62,161 nt of DNA, from NCBI GenBank assembly GCA_027484605.1, contig JAIXSR010000013.1:1-62161 (forward strand), written 5' to 3'. Within the stretch, counting starts at the first letter, position 1; every line of letters begins with the position of its first letter. Positions 8,507-16,915 of the stretch are shown here, piece after piece. The notes beneath the pieces were generated by a model. The model saw only the letters and a list, made by a program, of their open reading frames with translations, made no database searches and was not told where the DNA came from. The DNA is from Hyphomicrobiales bacterium. Its GTDB lineage: Bacteria; Pseudomonadota; Alphaproteobacteria; Rhizobiales; Beijerinckiaceae. The position numbers were made by a program, and so were the translations under genes.

Positions 8507-9205
8507 TCAGCCGGAGACGCTGTAGTATTTCACGACCTTGCGTTCGTTCTTCCAGGCATAGGGCGCACCCTGCGGCACGAAGATGACGTCGCCGGCGCGG
8601 AACACGGCCGGCCCTTCGGTCTGGTGCGTCAGGGTCACTTCGCCCTCGAGGAGATGCATCAGTTCGTGGATCCGGTGCGGAACGAAACGCCGCTCGCAGG
8701 GCGTCGAGACATCCCAGATGCCCGCGCGCAGGCCCGAGGCATCAGTGAAGAGGTTCAGCGAATGGCATTCCGGCGGCGCGCTGACCAGCACCTCCGGCGC
8801 GGGCCCGGCCGAGCGGTTGCGCGGCAGAGCGGGGTCCAGCGCGATCGCGGCGGTTTCGCCGGCCGGGGCATCGGCCATGGTATGCGCCACGAAAAAGACC
8901 AGCGTGCCCGGTGCCGCCTCGACCGGGCCGGCAAAGCCGCGCGGCAGGACAAGAGCCGAGCCCGCGCCATGCACCTGCCCCGCCACGACCAGCCGGCCGG
9001 CACCGACCGTCATCAGTTCGGCATGGCCGAGGCCGGCGACCGTGACGATGCCGCCCAGCCGCAGATGCCCGGCCCGGTGGCCGTTGCCATCATCGAACAG
9101 GATCGCCCGCCCGGCGGCGAAGGGATCGGCGGCGCTGGCGGCACCGGCGCGGCCGGCGGCCAGCGGCTGGCCGTCGCGGCCGAGATGGATCAGGGTCTTG
9201 GTCAT
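8507..9205 (-). CDS. Cupin-domain protein
   Basis: A 232-residue protein whose C-terminal third is a clear cupin: the segment around ELMHLLEGEVTLTHQTEGPAVFRAGDVIFVPQGAPYAWKNE shows both cupin motifs, ending in KYYSVSG. The N-terminal half looks like a second, degenerate cupin, giving a bicupin outline. It resembles DUF861/EutQ-like cupins that accompany amine catabolic genes; the reaction is unknown. It is the last gene of the nine-gene operon, 20 bases after the DAO-type oxidase. The ATG at 9205 was chosen because residues encoded further upstream are antisense-like noise. Confidence 0.75.
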   Translation of the reverse strand: MTKTLIHLGRDGQPLAAGRAGAASAADPFAAGRAILFDDGNGHRAGHLRLGGIVTVAGLGHAELMTVGAGRLVVAGQVHGAGSALVLPRGFAGPVEAAPGTLVFFVAHTMADAPAGETAAIALDPALPRNRSAGPAPEVLVSAPPECHSLNLFTDASGLRAGIWDVSTPCERRFVPHRIHELMHLLEGEVTLTHQTEGPAVFRAGDVIFVPQGAPYAWKNERKVVKYYSVSG

Positions 9206-9225
9206 GCTGGGCTCCGGAAAGGGGG

Positions 9226-10329
9226 TCAATGGCCGGCGGCCCAATGGGCCAGGTCGGAAAAGGCGAGCCTGCCCTCGACCATGTCGAGCACGCGCTCGCC
9301 GATCAGGGGGCCGAACTTGAACATCTGGCCATCGCATTGGGTGATGACCATCGCCTGCTGGTGGCGGGCGAAGAGGAAACGGCGGGAGGGATCGAGCGTG
9401 TAATAGCCGACCTGCATGCGCAGCGGCCGATACCCCTCGAAATCCCGGAAATACGGCCGGAACGCGCCGAGAATGGTCCCGCTCTCCCATTCGAGATCGG
9501 CGGCGAACCCGTCCGTATCCGGCATGGCCCGCCGGCGATGCGCGGAATAGCCGATCTTCAGGCCCGCGCCGCGCCGGTCCGGCAGGGTATAGCCGGTATG
9601 GTCGCCCAGCACGGCGATGGCCGGGGCATCGCGCCAGCTCTGCGCATGGGCAGCCGGCGGCTCGACATAGACCAGCGCCTGCCGGTAGACGGGCACCTGG
9701 CCATAGCGCTCGGGCATCAGGCGCGGCAGCCAGGCCCCGGCGGCCACCACCACCGTGTCACCCCGGCGCACCGTGCCATCGGCGAGATGGACGACGCCCT
9801 GCGCCTCGTCCACCGCCACGACCTTGCACCCCGTCTCGATCGGCACGTCCCGCGCGCCGAGCCAGGCCGTCAGGTCACGCAGGATGTCCGATGCGAAGAG
9901 CGGGCCGCCCGGAAAGGCGGTCACGCCCCAGGCATGGGCCGGCAGCACGAGATGGGGGCACAGGGCCTCGACACCCCGCCGGTCAAGCACCGCATGCGGC
10001 AGGCCGATGGCGCGGAACGTGTCGCGCGTCTTCTCCGCATAATCGCCCGGTTCGAGCGAGATGGCGATCGCGCCGGTATTCTCGAAATGGCAGGCGCCGA
10101 GATCCTGCCAGAGCCGGTCCCAGGCGCCGAAGGCCTCGGTGACCATCCGGGTATAGCCGGCCGCCGCCCCATAGGGGTAGCGGATCATCCGGTGGCGGTC
10201 ATGCGAGGCGGATTCGGGATTGGGCGCCTCGCCCTGCTCGAGCACGCGAACGGCATGCCCCCGCAGGGACGCCGCGCGGGCGACGGACAGGCCGACAATG
10301 CCGGCCCCGATGACGACAAGCTGCGCCAT
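9226..10329 (-). CDS. FAD-dependent oxidoreductase, monomeric sarcosine oxidase-like (DAO family)
   Basis: A 367-residue flavoprotein. The FAD-binding GxGxxG is VVIGAGIVGLSVA (5-17), followed by the acidic VRVLEQG strand; DRHRMIRYPYG and the C-terminal QCDGQMFKFGPLIGE resemble monomeric sarcosine / N-methyltryptophan oxidases (SoxA/SolA, PipOx). These oxidise N-methyl or secondary amino acids to an imine with release of peroxide. It lies 5 bases downstream of the M19 gene in the nine-gene operon, adding a second amine-oxidising activity to the three-subunit dehydrogenase. The substrate is not identified. Confidence 0.85.
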   Translation of the reverse strand: MAQLVVIGAGIVGLSVARAASLRGHAVRVLEQGEAPNPESASHDRHRMIRYPYGAAAGYTRMVTEAFGAWDRLWQDLGACHFENTGAIAISLEPGDYAEKTRDTFRAIGLPHAVLDRRGVEALCPHLVLPAHAWGVTAFPGGPLFASDILRDLTAWLGARDVPIETGCKVVAVDEAQGVVHLADGTVRRGDTVVVAAGAWLPRLMPERYGQVPVYRQALVYVEPPAAHAQSWRDAPAIAVLGDHTGYTLPDRRGAGLKIGYSAHRRRAMPDTDGFAADLEWESGTILGAFRPYFRDFEGYRPLRMQVGYYTLDPSRRFLFARHQQAMVITQCDGQMFKFGPLIGERVLDMVEGRLAFSDLAHWAAGH

Positions 10330-10334
10330 GCCGG

Positions 10335-11360
10335 TCAGCCGCAGAACTTTTCGATCACGCGGAGCCAGTTCCCGCCCATGATCGCGGCGACATCAGCCTC
10401 CTTGTAGCCGCGCGCCAGCAAACCGGCGGTGAAATTCGGCAGCTTCGCCACGCGCTCCACGCCCAGAGGGTAGGATTGCCGGCCGAACGAGGCCAGGGTG
10501 CCGAAAATGTCGGGCCGCCGTGTCCGCCAGGTGACGACGCTGGGCGAAGCCACAACCGTCTCCATCTCCTGGTAGAATTCGACATAATCCATGCCGATCC
10601 CGACGCCCTCGACGCCGACCAGCCTCACGAAATGGTCGATATGGTCGAGCAGCGTGTCCAGCGTCGGGGCCTCGTCGGCCAGCGAATGCGGCAGGCCGCA
10701 CACACCGATCATCCCGCCCTTGGCCACCATGCCCTTGACGGTCCCGTCCGTGGTGTTGCGGCCATTGTCGCGCAGGGCAGCGGCATTCGAATGGGTGCAG
10801 ACCGGCGCCCGGGCAATCGCCGTCGCCTCGGCCCGCGTGCGATGGCCGCAATGCGAGAGGTCGAGGATGACCGGCAATTCGTTGACCCGCGCGATCAGCT
10901 CCTCGCCGAGATAGGTGATCCCGGCATCGCGCTTCTCGCCGCAGCCATCGCCGAACAGGTTGGCGGTGGTATAGGCAAGGCCGAGGAAGCGCATCCCCAT
11001 CCGCACCAGCGTCTCGACGCGCCAGATCTTGTCGTCCAGCATCGTGGCGCCCTGCGTGCCGAACATCACGCCGATCTTGCCGGCCGTCTTGGCGGCGCGC
11101 AGGTCGGCGGCATTGAGGCAGAGCCGGAGATGCGGGTTCTTCTCGATCTTCGTCAGGTGCCTGTCGACATTGCGCAGGACCGTGTCCCAATCCTCCTCCA
11201 GCGCGAAGGTGACATTCGTCCCGTCGACACCGCCGGCCAGCATGCGCTCGGTGTATTTCTCGTCCAGCACATAGGCGATGGAGAGGCCGTCGAAGACATA
11301 GGTCTCGCGATGGAAAGCGAGAGCCGCGGCATCCGTGGTGAGGTCATGGGATTGGGTCAT
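10335..11360 (-). CDS. Divergent M19 (membrane/renal dipeptidase) family protein
   Basis: A 341-residue TIM-barrel protein of peptidase family M19. Two zinc histidines are visible, H170 in ILDLSHCG and H190 in CTHSNAAAL, as is the family NGRNTTDG stretch (199-206) and IGMDY. However, the N-terminal HxD metal pair expected after FDG is replaced by LSI (26-28), and the position of the bridging glutamate in the EGG/EGA motif reads TQGA (Q103). By comparison with human DPEP1 ligands (H20, D22, E125, H198, H219) the dinuclear zinc site looks altered, so dipeptidase activity is doubtful. There is no signal peptide. It overlaps the upstream FAD subunit by 4 bases (ATGA). Confidence 0.85.
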   Translation of the reverse strand: MTQSHDLTTDAAALAFHRETYVFDGLSIAYVLDEKYTERMLAGGVDGTNVTFALEEDWDTVLRNVDRHLTKIEKNPHLRLCLNAADLRAAKTAGKIGVMFGTQGATMLDDKIWRVETLVRMGMRFLGLAYTTANLFGDGCGEKRDAGITYLGEELIARVNELPVILDLSHCGHRTRAEATAIARAPVCTHSNAAALRDNGRNTTDGTVKGMVAKGGMIGVCGLPHSLADEAPTLDTLLDHIDHFVRLVGVEGVGIGMDYVEFYQEMETVVASPSVVTWRTRRPDIFGTLASFGRQSYPLGVERVAKLPNFTAGLLARGYKEADVAAIMGGNWLRVIEKFCG

Positions 11361-12517
11361 TCGTGTCCCCCGGTCTGGTTGGTCGCCTTGCTGGCGAAGC
11401 GGGCAATGGTGAAGGGCTCGATCGGCGTGCTGGTCTGGCCGGTGGCGATCAGCTCGGCCATCACGTCGCCGACGCCGGGCCCGAGCTGGAAGCCGTGGCC
11501 GCAGAAACCGAAGGCATAATGCAGGCCGGAAACCCGGGCCGAGGGCCCCATGATCGGGATATCGTCGGGAAGGTAGCTCTCGATTCCGCTCCAGACGCGG
11601 ATGACATTGAGCCGCCGCAAGGCGGGAACGATCCGCGTGATCTGCGCGAGCTGCCCCAAGGTGTTCTCCGGCTTCACATAGGCGCGCAACGTTTCCGCGC
11701 TGGCCGGCCCGCGGATGCCGCCGCCGAAGACGATGTTCCCCCGCTTCACCTGCCGGAGATAGATGATTTCCTCCGGGATGGTGGTGGCGATGCCGAGCAC
11801 CGGCTCGAGCGCATAGGGAACCGGCTCGGTCACCGCCATTTGCGGGCCATGGACCACGAGCGGCGCCGGCTCGCCGAATTGCTGCGACAGCCGGCTGCCC
11901 CAGGCCCCGGCGGTGATGAGCATCTGCTCCGCCCGGAAGACGCGGCCATCGGCAGTCAGGGCGCGGAACGAACCGCCCTCCTGCTCGACCGACAGCACTT
12001 CGGTCCGCTCGACGATCACGGCGCCTGCGCGCTTCGCTGCCCGGCCGAAGGCGGGAGCGGCCAGGCGCGGATTGGCATGGCCATCCAGCGGCGAATAGGA
12101 CCCGGCGCGGATTTCCGGCCCGAGGAAGGGGAACCGGTCGCGCAGGACATTGCCGCTGAGCATCTGCAGCTCAAGTCCGTAGGGGCGCGCATCGCGGCCA
12201 TATTGCTCGATCCGCCCGGCCATCTCTTCGGAATAGGCAAGCCGCAGATGGCCGGAAGGGAGGAATTCGGCATCCTCGCCGAGCATTTCGTTGAGCCGGC
12301 CCCAGATCGCCCGCGAGCGGTTGGCCAGCGGCAATTGCGGCAGGTAGCGCCCCTGCCGGCGGACATTGCCGAAATTCGTGCCGCTGGCCTGCTGGCCGAT
12401 CAGGCCACGCTCGATCAGCGTCACCGATTTCCCGCGCTGGCGCAGGAAGAAGGCCGCCGAGGCGCCCATGATCCCGCCGCCGATGATCAGCACGTCGCTC
12501 CTCTGCGGCTCGGTCAT
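11357..12517 (-). CDS. FAD-dependent amine dehydrogenase, beta subunit (HcnC/OoxB/LhpB-like)
   Basis: A 386-residue DAO-family flavoprotein. It opens with SDVLIIGGGIMGASAAFFL (FAD-binding GGGIMG) and ends with GLHYAFGFCGHGFQLGPGVGDVMAELI, the C-terminal substrate/FAD motif. With the two upstream genes it forms the three-subunit set known from hydrogen cyanide synthase (HcnABC), opine/octopine oxidase (OoxAB) and D-hydroxyproline dehydrogenase (LhpBEF). This subunit would oxidise the C-N bond of a secondary amine or D-amino acid. It overlaps the preceding gene by ATGA; GGGAGAG precedes the start at 12517. Confidence 0.88.
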   Translation of the reverse strand: MTEPQRSDVLIIGGGIMGASAAFFLRQRGKSVTLIERGLIGQQASGTNFGNVRRQGRYLPQLPLANRSRAIWGRLNEMLGEDAEFLPSGHLRLAYSEEMAGRIEQYGRDARPYGLELQMLSGNVLRDRFPFLGPEIRAGSYSPLDGHANPRLAAPAFGRAAKRAGAVIVERTEVLSVEQEGGSFRALTADGRVFRAEQMLITAGAWGSRLSQQFGEPAPLVVHGPQMAVTEPVPYALEPVLGIATTIPEEIIYLRQVKRGNIVFGGGIRGPASAETLRAYVKPENTLGQLAQITRIVPALRRLNVIRVWSGIESYLPDDIPIMGPSARVSGLHYAFGFCGHGFQLGPGVGDVMAELIATGQTSTPIEPFTIARFASKATNQTGGHE

Positions 12518-13890
12518 GGCTGGCTCTCCCCGGCCGAGATGGCGAGCGGCTTGACCGGCGCCTGTCCGCGCAGGCGGCCGACCGCCTCCAGCGGCACGCC
12601 CGAGGCGGCGGCGACGATCTCCGCCCCGGCATGGCCGCAATAGCGCCCCTGGCAGCGCCCCATCCCCACGCGGGTCAGCGCCTTGGCACGGTTGACCTCG
12701 TCCGCGCCCTTCCCGGTGGCGGCCTCGCGCACTTCGCCCACCGTGATGCCCTCGCAGCGGCAGAGGATGGCCTCGTCCGGCAGGTCAGCGGCAAGATGGG
12801 CGGGCCAGGGATAGGCCTCCGCGATCCCCTCGCGGAACCGCTCCATGATGCGCGCCCGCGCCCGGAGAGCCGCCCGCTCGGCTTCCGGCACGGCCCGGCC
12901 CAGATCCGCCAGCACGGCACAGGCCGCGAGCGCGCCGGAAATCTCCGCGCCATCGGCGCCCTGTGTCCGCACGCCGTCGCCGGCGAGATAGACGCCCGGC
13001 ACCGAGCTGCGCCCTTCGGCATCGATCTCGGGCCAGTATTGCCGGGTCTTCGGGTCGAAGGTGAAGGCGCAACGCGCAAGATCGGCCAGCTGCGCCTCCG
13101 GCCGGAGATGATAGCCGAGGCCGACCGCATCGCAATCGAAGCGCCGGATCCTGCCGGAGGCAAGCCGGACGCTGACTCCGGTCACCCCGGCTTCGGCCTC
13201 GCCATGGATCTCGACCGGCGTGACGCCGCGATGGATCGCCATGCCGGAAGCCATCAGCCCGCCGACGAGGCGCAGCCCCTTGACCAGCATGCCCGGCCGG
13301 GCGGCAAGCTTCGGCAGGGCCATGACCTGCCGGCGGAACGGCGAGGTATCGAGCAGCGCCACCACCCCGGCGCCGGCCTTGTGATATTGCAGCGCCACCA
13401 GTTGCAGCAGCGGCCCGGTGCCGAGGAACACCACCCTGCGCCCGATGGCGCAGGCCTGCGCCTTGAGCGCGATCTGCGCCCCGCCGAGGCTGTAGACACC
13501 GGCATGCTGCCAGCCCTTGACCGGAAGCAGCCGGTCGGTCGCACCGGCGGCGATGATCAGCGCGTCATAAGCGAACTGGCCCGGCTTGCCCTCGCTGATC
13601 GTGTGGACCACACCATCCGCGACATTCCAGACAAGATGCCGCGGGTGATAGGCGATCTGCGGTTTCAGCCGCTCGAAACTCTCGTGAAGGGCAACGGCAC
13701 GCGCGGCCTCGGTGCCGTAGAGCTGTTCGGGCGTGCGGGTGAAGCCTTCCGGCTGGCGGCGATAGATCTGCCCGCCATCGCGCTGGCCCTCGTCCAGCAG
13801 GATCGGGCGCAACCCGGCCGCGACCAGAGCCCCGGCGGCGCGGATGCCGGCTGGCCCGGCCCCGACAATGACTATACGGGGATCGGCCAT
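12514..13890 (-). CDS. NAD(P)/FAD oxidoreductase with BFD-like [2Fe-2S] domain, alpha subunit (HcnB/OoxA/LhpE-like)
   Basis: A 458-residue protein with a pyridine nucleotide-disulphide reductase-like core: RIVIVGAGPAGIRAA (5-19) for FAD, VVFLGTGPLLQL for the second nucleotide fold, and VYLAGDG near residue 310. The C-terminal part is a BFD-like ferredoxin domain with C377 and C379 (CRCEG) and C413 and C418 (GRCQGRYC). This is the alpha subunit of HcnABC/OoxABC-type amine dehydrogenases, passing electrons from the beta subunit toward the respiratory chain. It overlaps both neighbours, so translation is probably coupled. Confidence 0.9.
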   Translation of the reverse strand: MADPRIVIVGAGPAGIRAAGALVAAGLRPILLDEGQRDGGQIYRRQPEGFTRTPEQLYGTEAARAVALHESFERLKPQIAYHPRHLVWNVADGVVHTISEGKPGQFAYDALIIAAGATDRLLPVKGWQHAGVYSLGGAQIALKAQACAIGRRVVFLGTGPLLQLVALQYHKAGAGVVALLDTSPFRRQVMALPKLAARPGMLVKGLRLVGGLMASGMAIHRGVTPVEIHGEAEAGVTGVSVRLASGRIRRFDCDAVGLGYHLRPEAQLADLARCAFTFDPKTRQYWPEIDAEGRSSVPGVYLAGDGVRTQGADGAEISGALAACAVLADLGRAVPEAERAALRARARIMERFREGIAEAYPWPAHLAADLPDEAILCRCEGITVGEVREAATGKGADEVNRAKALTRVGMGRCQGRYCGHAGAEIVAAASGVPLEAVGRLRGQAPVKPLAISAGESQP

Positions 13891-14192
13891 GACATGTCCG
13901 GTTGTTCGGTGACGAGGGAAAGCCCGGCGCGGACCGGCGTGTCGCAGGCGCGCAGGCGATGGCCATCAGCGGTCCAGACCCAGCAATCCTGGCAGGCCGC
14001 CATCAGGCAGAAGCCGGAACGGGCCTCGGGCCCGAATTCCGAGCGGCGCAACCGGCCCCGCGCCGTGAGGATCGCCACCAGAAGGCTGTCGCCCTCCAGC
14101 GCCTCGATGCTCTCGCCATCGACCGTCACGGCGATCCGTGCCCGGCCGGTTTCACCGAGGCGCACGAAGCGGGCTTGCCCGGACCCGCCCAT
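13872..14192 (-). CDS. (2Fe-2S)-binding protein, gamma subunit (HcnA/OoxC/LhpF-like)
   Basis: A 106-residue plant-type ferredoxin domain. The cluster ligands are C62, C67, C70 and C83 in GFCLMAACQDCWV...RACDTP (C-x4-C-x2-C-x12-C). Stand-alone small subunits of this kind complete HcnABC-type heterotrimeric dehydrogenases. The gene overlaps the alpha subunit by 19 bases and shares one base (TGATG) with the GabD-like gene before it. Confidence 0.9.
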   Translation of the reverse strand: MGGSGQARFVRLGETGRARIAVTVDGESIEALEGDSLLVAILTARGRLRRSEFGPEARSGFCLMAACQDCWVWTADGHRLRACDTPVRAGLSLVTEQPDMSWPIPV

Positions 14193-15643
14193 CAGAGCCC
14201 CCCGACCAGCATGTATTTCATCTCGAGATATTCCTCGATCCCGTGCCGGCCGCCCTCGCGGCCGAGGCCGGATTCCTTGACCCCGCCGAAGGGCGCGATC
14301 TCGTTGCCGAGCATGGCGGCATTGATGCCGATCATCCCCGCCTCCAGTTCCTCCGCCACGCGGAAGCCCCGGCCGAGATCCCGGGTGTAGAAATAGGCAG
14401 CAAGGCCATAGGGGGTGGCATTGGCGAGGCGCACCACCTCCTCCTCGGTCTCGAAGCGGAACACCGCCGCCACCGGGCCGAAGGTCTCTTCCTGCGCCAG
14501 CATCATCTCCGGCATCGCGCCGGCCAGCACGGTCGGCGTGTAATAGGTACCGCCCAGTGGATGCACGGCGCCACCCGTCGCGATCCGCGCGCCCCGGGCC
14601 AGGGCATCGGCGACATGGCGCTCGACCTTCTCGACCGCGCGCGCATTGATCAGCGGCCCCTGCACGACGCCCTCCGCATCGCCGGGCCCGACCTTGAGCG
14701 CGGCGACGGCCCGCGCGAAGGACTCGACGAAACGGTCATGGATGCCGGCCTGCACGAAGAGCCGGTTGGTGCAGACGCAGGTCTGGCCCATATTCCGGAA
14801 CTTCGCGGCAATCGCCCCTTCCACCGCCTTGTCGAGATCGGCGTCGTCGAACACGATGAAGGGCGCATTGCCCCCGAGTTCGAGCGCCACCTTCTTCACG
14901 GTCGAGGCGGCCTGCCGCATCAGCAGCTTGCCGACCGGGGTCGAGCCCGTGAAGCCGATGAAGCGCACAGCCGGATGGGTGGTGAAGACCTCGCCGATCG
15001 CCACGGCATCGCCGGTGACGATGTTGAGCACGCCCGGCGGCATGCCCGCCTCGAGCGCGAGCTGGCCGAGGGCGAGCGCGGTCAGCGGCGTGTCCGGCGC
15101 GGGCTTGACCACGAAGGTGCAGCCGGCCGCGAGCCCGGGCGCGCATTTCCGCGTGATCATCGCCGCCGGGAAATTCCACGGCGTGATCGCCGCGGCGACA
15201 CCGATCGGCTGCTTCTGGACGATGATCCGCGTATTCGGGAAGGGCGAGGGCATCGTCTCGCCATAGACGCGCTTCGCCTCTTCCGCATTGAACTCCACGA
15301 AGGACGCAGCATAGGCCACCTCCCCGCGGGATTCGACCAGCGGCTTGCCCTGCTCGGCCGTCATCAGCCGGGCCAGATCCTCCTGGTTGGCCATGATCAG
15401 CGTGAACCAGCGGCGGAGGATCGCGCTGCGTTCCTTTGCCTGCAGCTTCGCCCAGGGCTTGAAGGCCCGCGCGGCGGCCAGCACGGCCAACTCGGCCTCG
15501 GCCGCGCCGAAATGCGGCACCCGGGCGATCTCCTCGCCGGTGGCGGGGTTGGTCACGGGGAACGTCCCCTCGCCCACCCATTCGCCGCCGATCAACGCCT
15601 GGCGGCGGAGAAGTTCGGAACGGACCAGCACCGGCGCGCTCAT
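14192..15643 (-). CDS. gabD: NAD(P)-dependent succinate-semialdehyde dehydrogenase family
   Basis: A 483-residue aldehyde dehydrogenase. The catalytic cysteine is C289 in GQTCVC and the general base E255 in ELGGN; the NAD-binding segment is ITPWNFP (153-159) and FTGSTPVGK (231-239). Overall sequence, including EYLEMKYMLVGGL at the end, is that of the GabD group, which also includes glutarate- and alpha-ketoglutarate-semialdehyde dehydrogenases. In this operon it would oxidise the aldehyde released by the amine-oxidising enzymes. It overlaps the HAD gene by ATGA. Confidence 0.88.
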   Translation of the reverse strand: MSAPVLVRSELLRRQALIGGEWVGEGTFPVTNPATGEEIARVPHFGAAEAELAVLAAARAFKPWAKLQAKERSAILRRWFTLIMANQEDLARLMTAEQGKPLVESRGEVAYAASFVEFNAEEAKRVYGETMPSPFPNTRIIVQKQPIGVAAAITPWNFPAAMITRKCAPGLAAGCTFVVKPAPDTPLTALALGQLALEAGMPPGVLNIVTGDAVAIGEVFTTHPAVRFIGFTGSTPVGKLLMRQAASTVKKVALELGGNAPFIVFDDADLDKAVEGAIAAKFRNMGQTCVCTNRLFVQAGIHDRFVESFARAVAALKVGPGDAEGVVQGPLINARAVEKVERHVADALARGARIATGGAVHPLGGTYYTPTVLAGAMPEMMLAQEETFGPVAAVFRFETEEEVVRLANATPYGLAAYFYTRDLGRGFRVAEELEAGMIGINAAMLGNEIAPFGGVKESGLGREGGRHGIEEYLEMKYMLVGGL

Positions 15644-16347
15644 AGCCCGGCCTCGTCAGCCAGCGCGGCCAATGTGGAGAAATGGAAATCCGGCTTCGTC
15701 AGCGCCTCGACGGCGATGGTTCCGCCGAAGCCCTTCTGGCCCTGCCGGCGCTCGATCCAGCAGGTCGTGTAGCCGAGCGCCTTGGCCACGCCGATATCGT
15801 GATACTGGCTCTGCGCGACGTGGAGGATCTCGTCGCGCACGAAGCCGGACCGGCTGATCCGCCCGCGGGCGAAGCCGAAGAAATTCGGATCGGGCTTCTC
15901 GCATAGGGCTTCGTCCACCGTGATGCTGTCCCAGAACGGATGGCCGAGCGTGCGCGCGAAATGATCCAGCGCCCAGCGCTGCGCATTGGTCATGGCCACC
16001 AGCCGGTAACGGCTGGAAAGCCGCGCCAGCGCCGCCACGGAATCGGGGAAGGCCGGCCAGAACTCGGCCGAGTCGCGGAAGCCGCGCGCCAGGGCGCGGT
16101 CATCCTTCAGCCCGCAATCGCGGACGAGATCGAAATAGGCGCGCTCGAGATCATCCGGATAGCGCAGGGTCTTCCCGGCCGTGCGCGAGGCGCGGTAGGC
16201 ATCGAGGATGGCCATGTCGCTGACCGAAGCCGGCGCCGCGCCGGACTGGCGCAGATAGGCCAGCATGCCGCCCTCGAAATCGATCAGGGTCCCGACGACA
16301 TCGAAGGTCAGCACCTTGAAATGCTGGAGGCTTTCGCGCGGTGTCAT
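15640..16347 (-). CDS. HAD-superfamily hydrolase, 2-haloacid dehalogenase type II-like
   Basis: A 235-residue HAD hydrolase. The nucleophile is D16 in LTFDVVGTLIDF; motif II is the serine/threonine in LVAMTNAQR, motif III a lysine in CEKPDP, and motif IV an acidic pair later in the chain. Although such proteins are labelled haloacid dehalogenases, members inside amine operons rarely have a proven substrate; phosphatase activity is equally possible. It overlaps both the AraC gene and the GabD-like gene by 4 bases, so it belongs firmly to this operon. Confidence 0.82.
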   Translation of the reverse strand: MTPRESLQHFKVLTFDVVGTLIDFEGGMLAYLRQSGAAPASVSDMAILDAYRASRTAGKTLRYPDDLERAYFDLVRDCGLKDDRALARGFRDSAEFWPAFPDSVAALARLSSRYRLVAMTNAQRWALDHFARTLGHPFWDSITVDEALCEKPDPNFFGFARGRISRSGFVRDEILHVAQSQYHDIGVAKALGYTTCWIERRQGQKGFGGTIAVEALTKPDFHFSTLAALADEAGL

Positions 16348-16766
16348 GGGGCAATGGCCCTCCGGCTGTTGGTATTCGAGGCGACGAGCGGCACAAGATG
16401 CGCCGCGAGAAACTGGCCGGGCGTCGTCCCGCAGATCGAACGGAAATGCCGGCAGAGATGGGATTGGTCGCAGAAGCCGACCTCGATGGCCGCAATGGCG
16501 GAGGGCGTGCCCTCGATCAGCAATTGCTGGGCGGCCCGGACGCGGACCATCGACAGGAAGCGGTAGGGCGCGACACCGAACCGGCGGCGGAACAGCGTGA
16601 CAAAACGGAAGACGCTGAGCCCGGCCTGCTCGGCCAGATCCTCGAGCGTCAGCCTTTCGGCATAATGCCGCTCGATAAAGGCGCGGACCTCCTCGAGATC
16701 GGCGCGGCGCATCCGCGGCTGCCCCGCTGCACCTCGCGGATCAGGGTTCCTCAGAGGTTGATGCAT
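16344..16766 (-). CDS. AraC-family HTH-only transcriptional regulator
   Basis: A 140-residue protein consisting almost entirely of an AraC-type double helix-turn-helix (about 22-125): ADLEEVRAFIERHYAERLTLEDLA, SVFRFVTLFRRRFGVAPYRFL and IAAIEVGFCDQSHLCRHFRSICGTTPGQF. It lacks a separate ligand-binding domain, so it resembles MarA/SoxS-sized regulators. It is the first gene of the nine-gene operon (ATGA overlap with the HAD gene) and probably regulates it. The ATG at 16766 was chosen; the next one, at codon 19, would still keep both helix-turn-helices. Confidence 0.82.
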   Translation of the reverse strand: MHQPLRNPDPRGAAGQPRMRRADLEEVRAFIERHYAERLTLEDLAEQAGLSVFRFVTLFRRRFGVAPYRFLSMVRVRAAQQLLIEGTPSAIAAIEVGFCDQSHLCRHFRSICGTTPGQFLAAHLVPLVASNTNSRRAIAP

Positions 16767-16915
16767 GATGCTGCCCTCGCTCTCCGGCCGTGTCGTTGCC
16801 GACAGCAGAAGGGTAGGCGGGGCCGGATGCGCAAAATCCCGAACTCGCGGGGATGCACGGTGATCCATGCCGAATCGGGCGCGGGTGCAGCAGATTGTGC
16901 GGCCCGCCGGACGCC

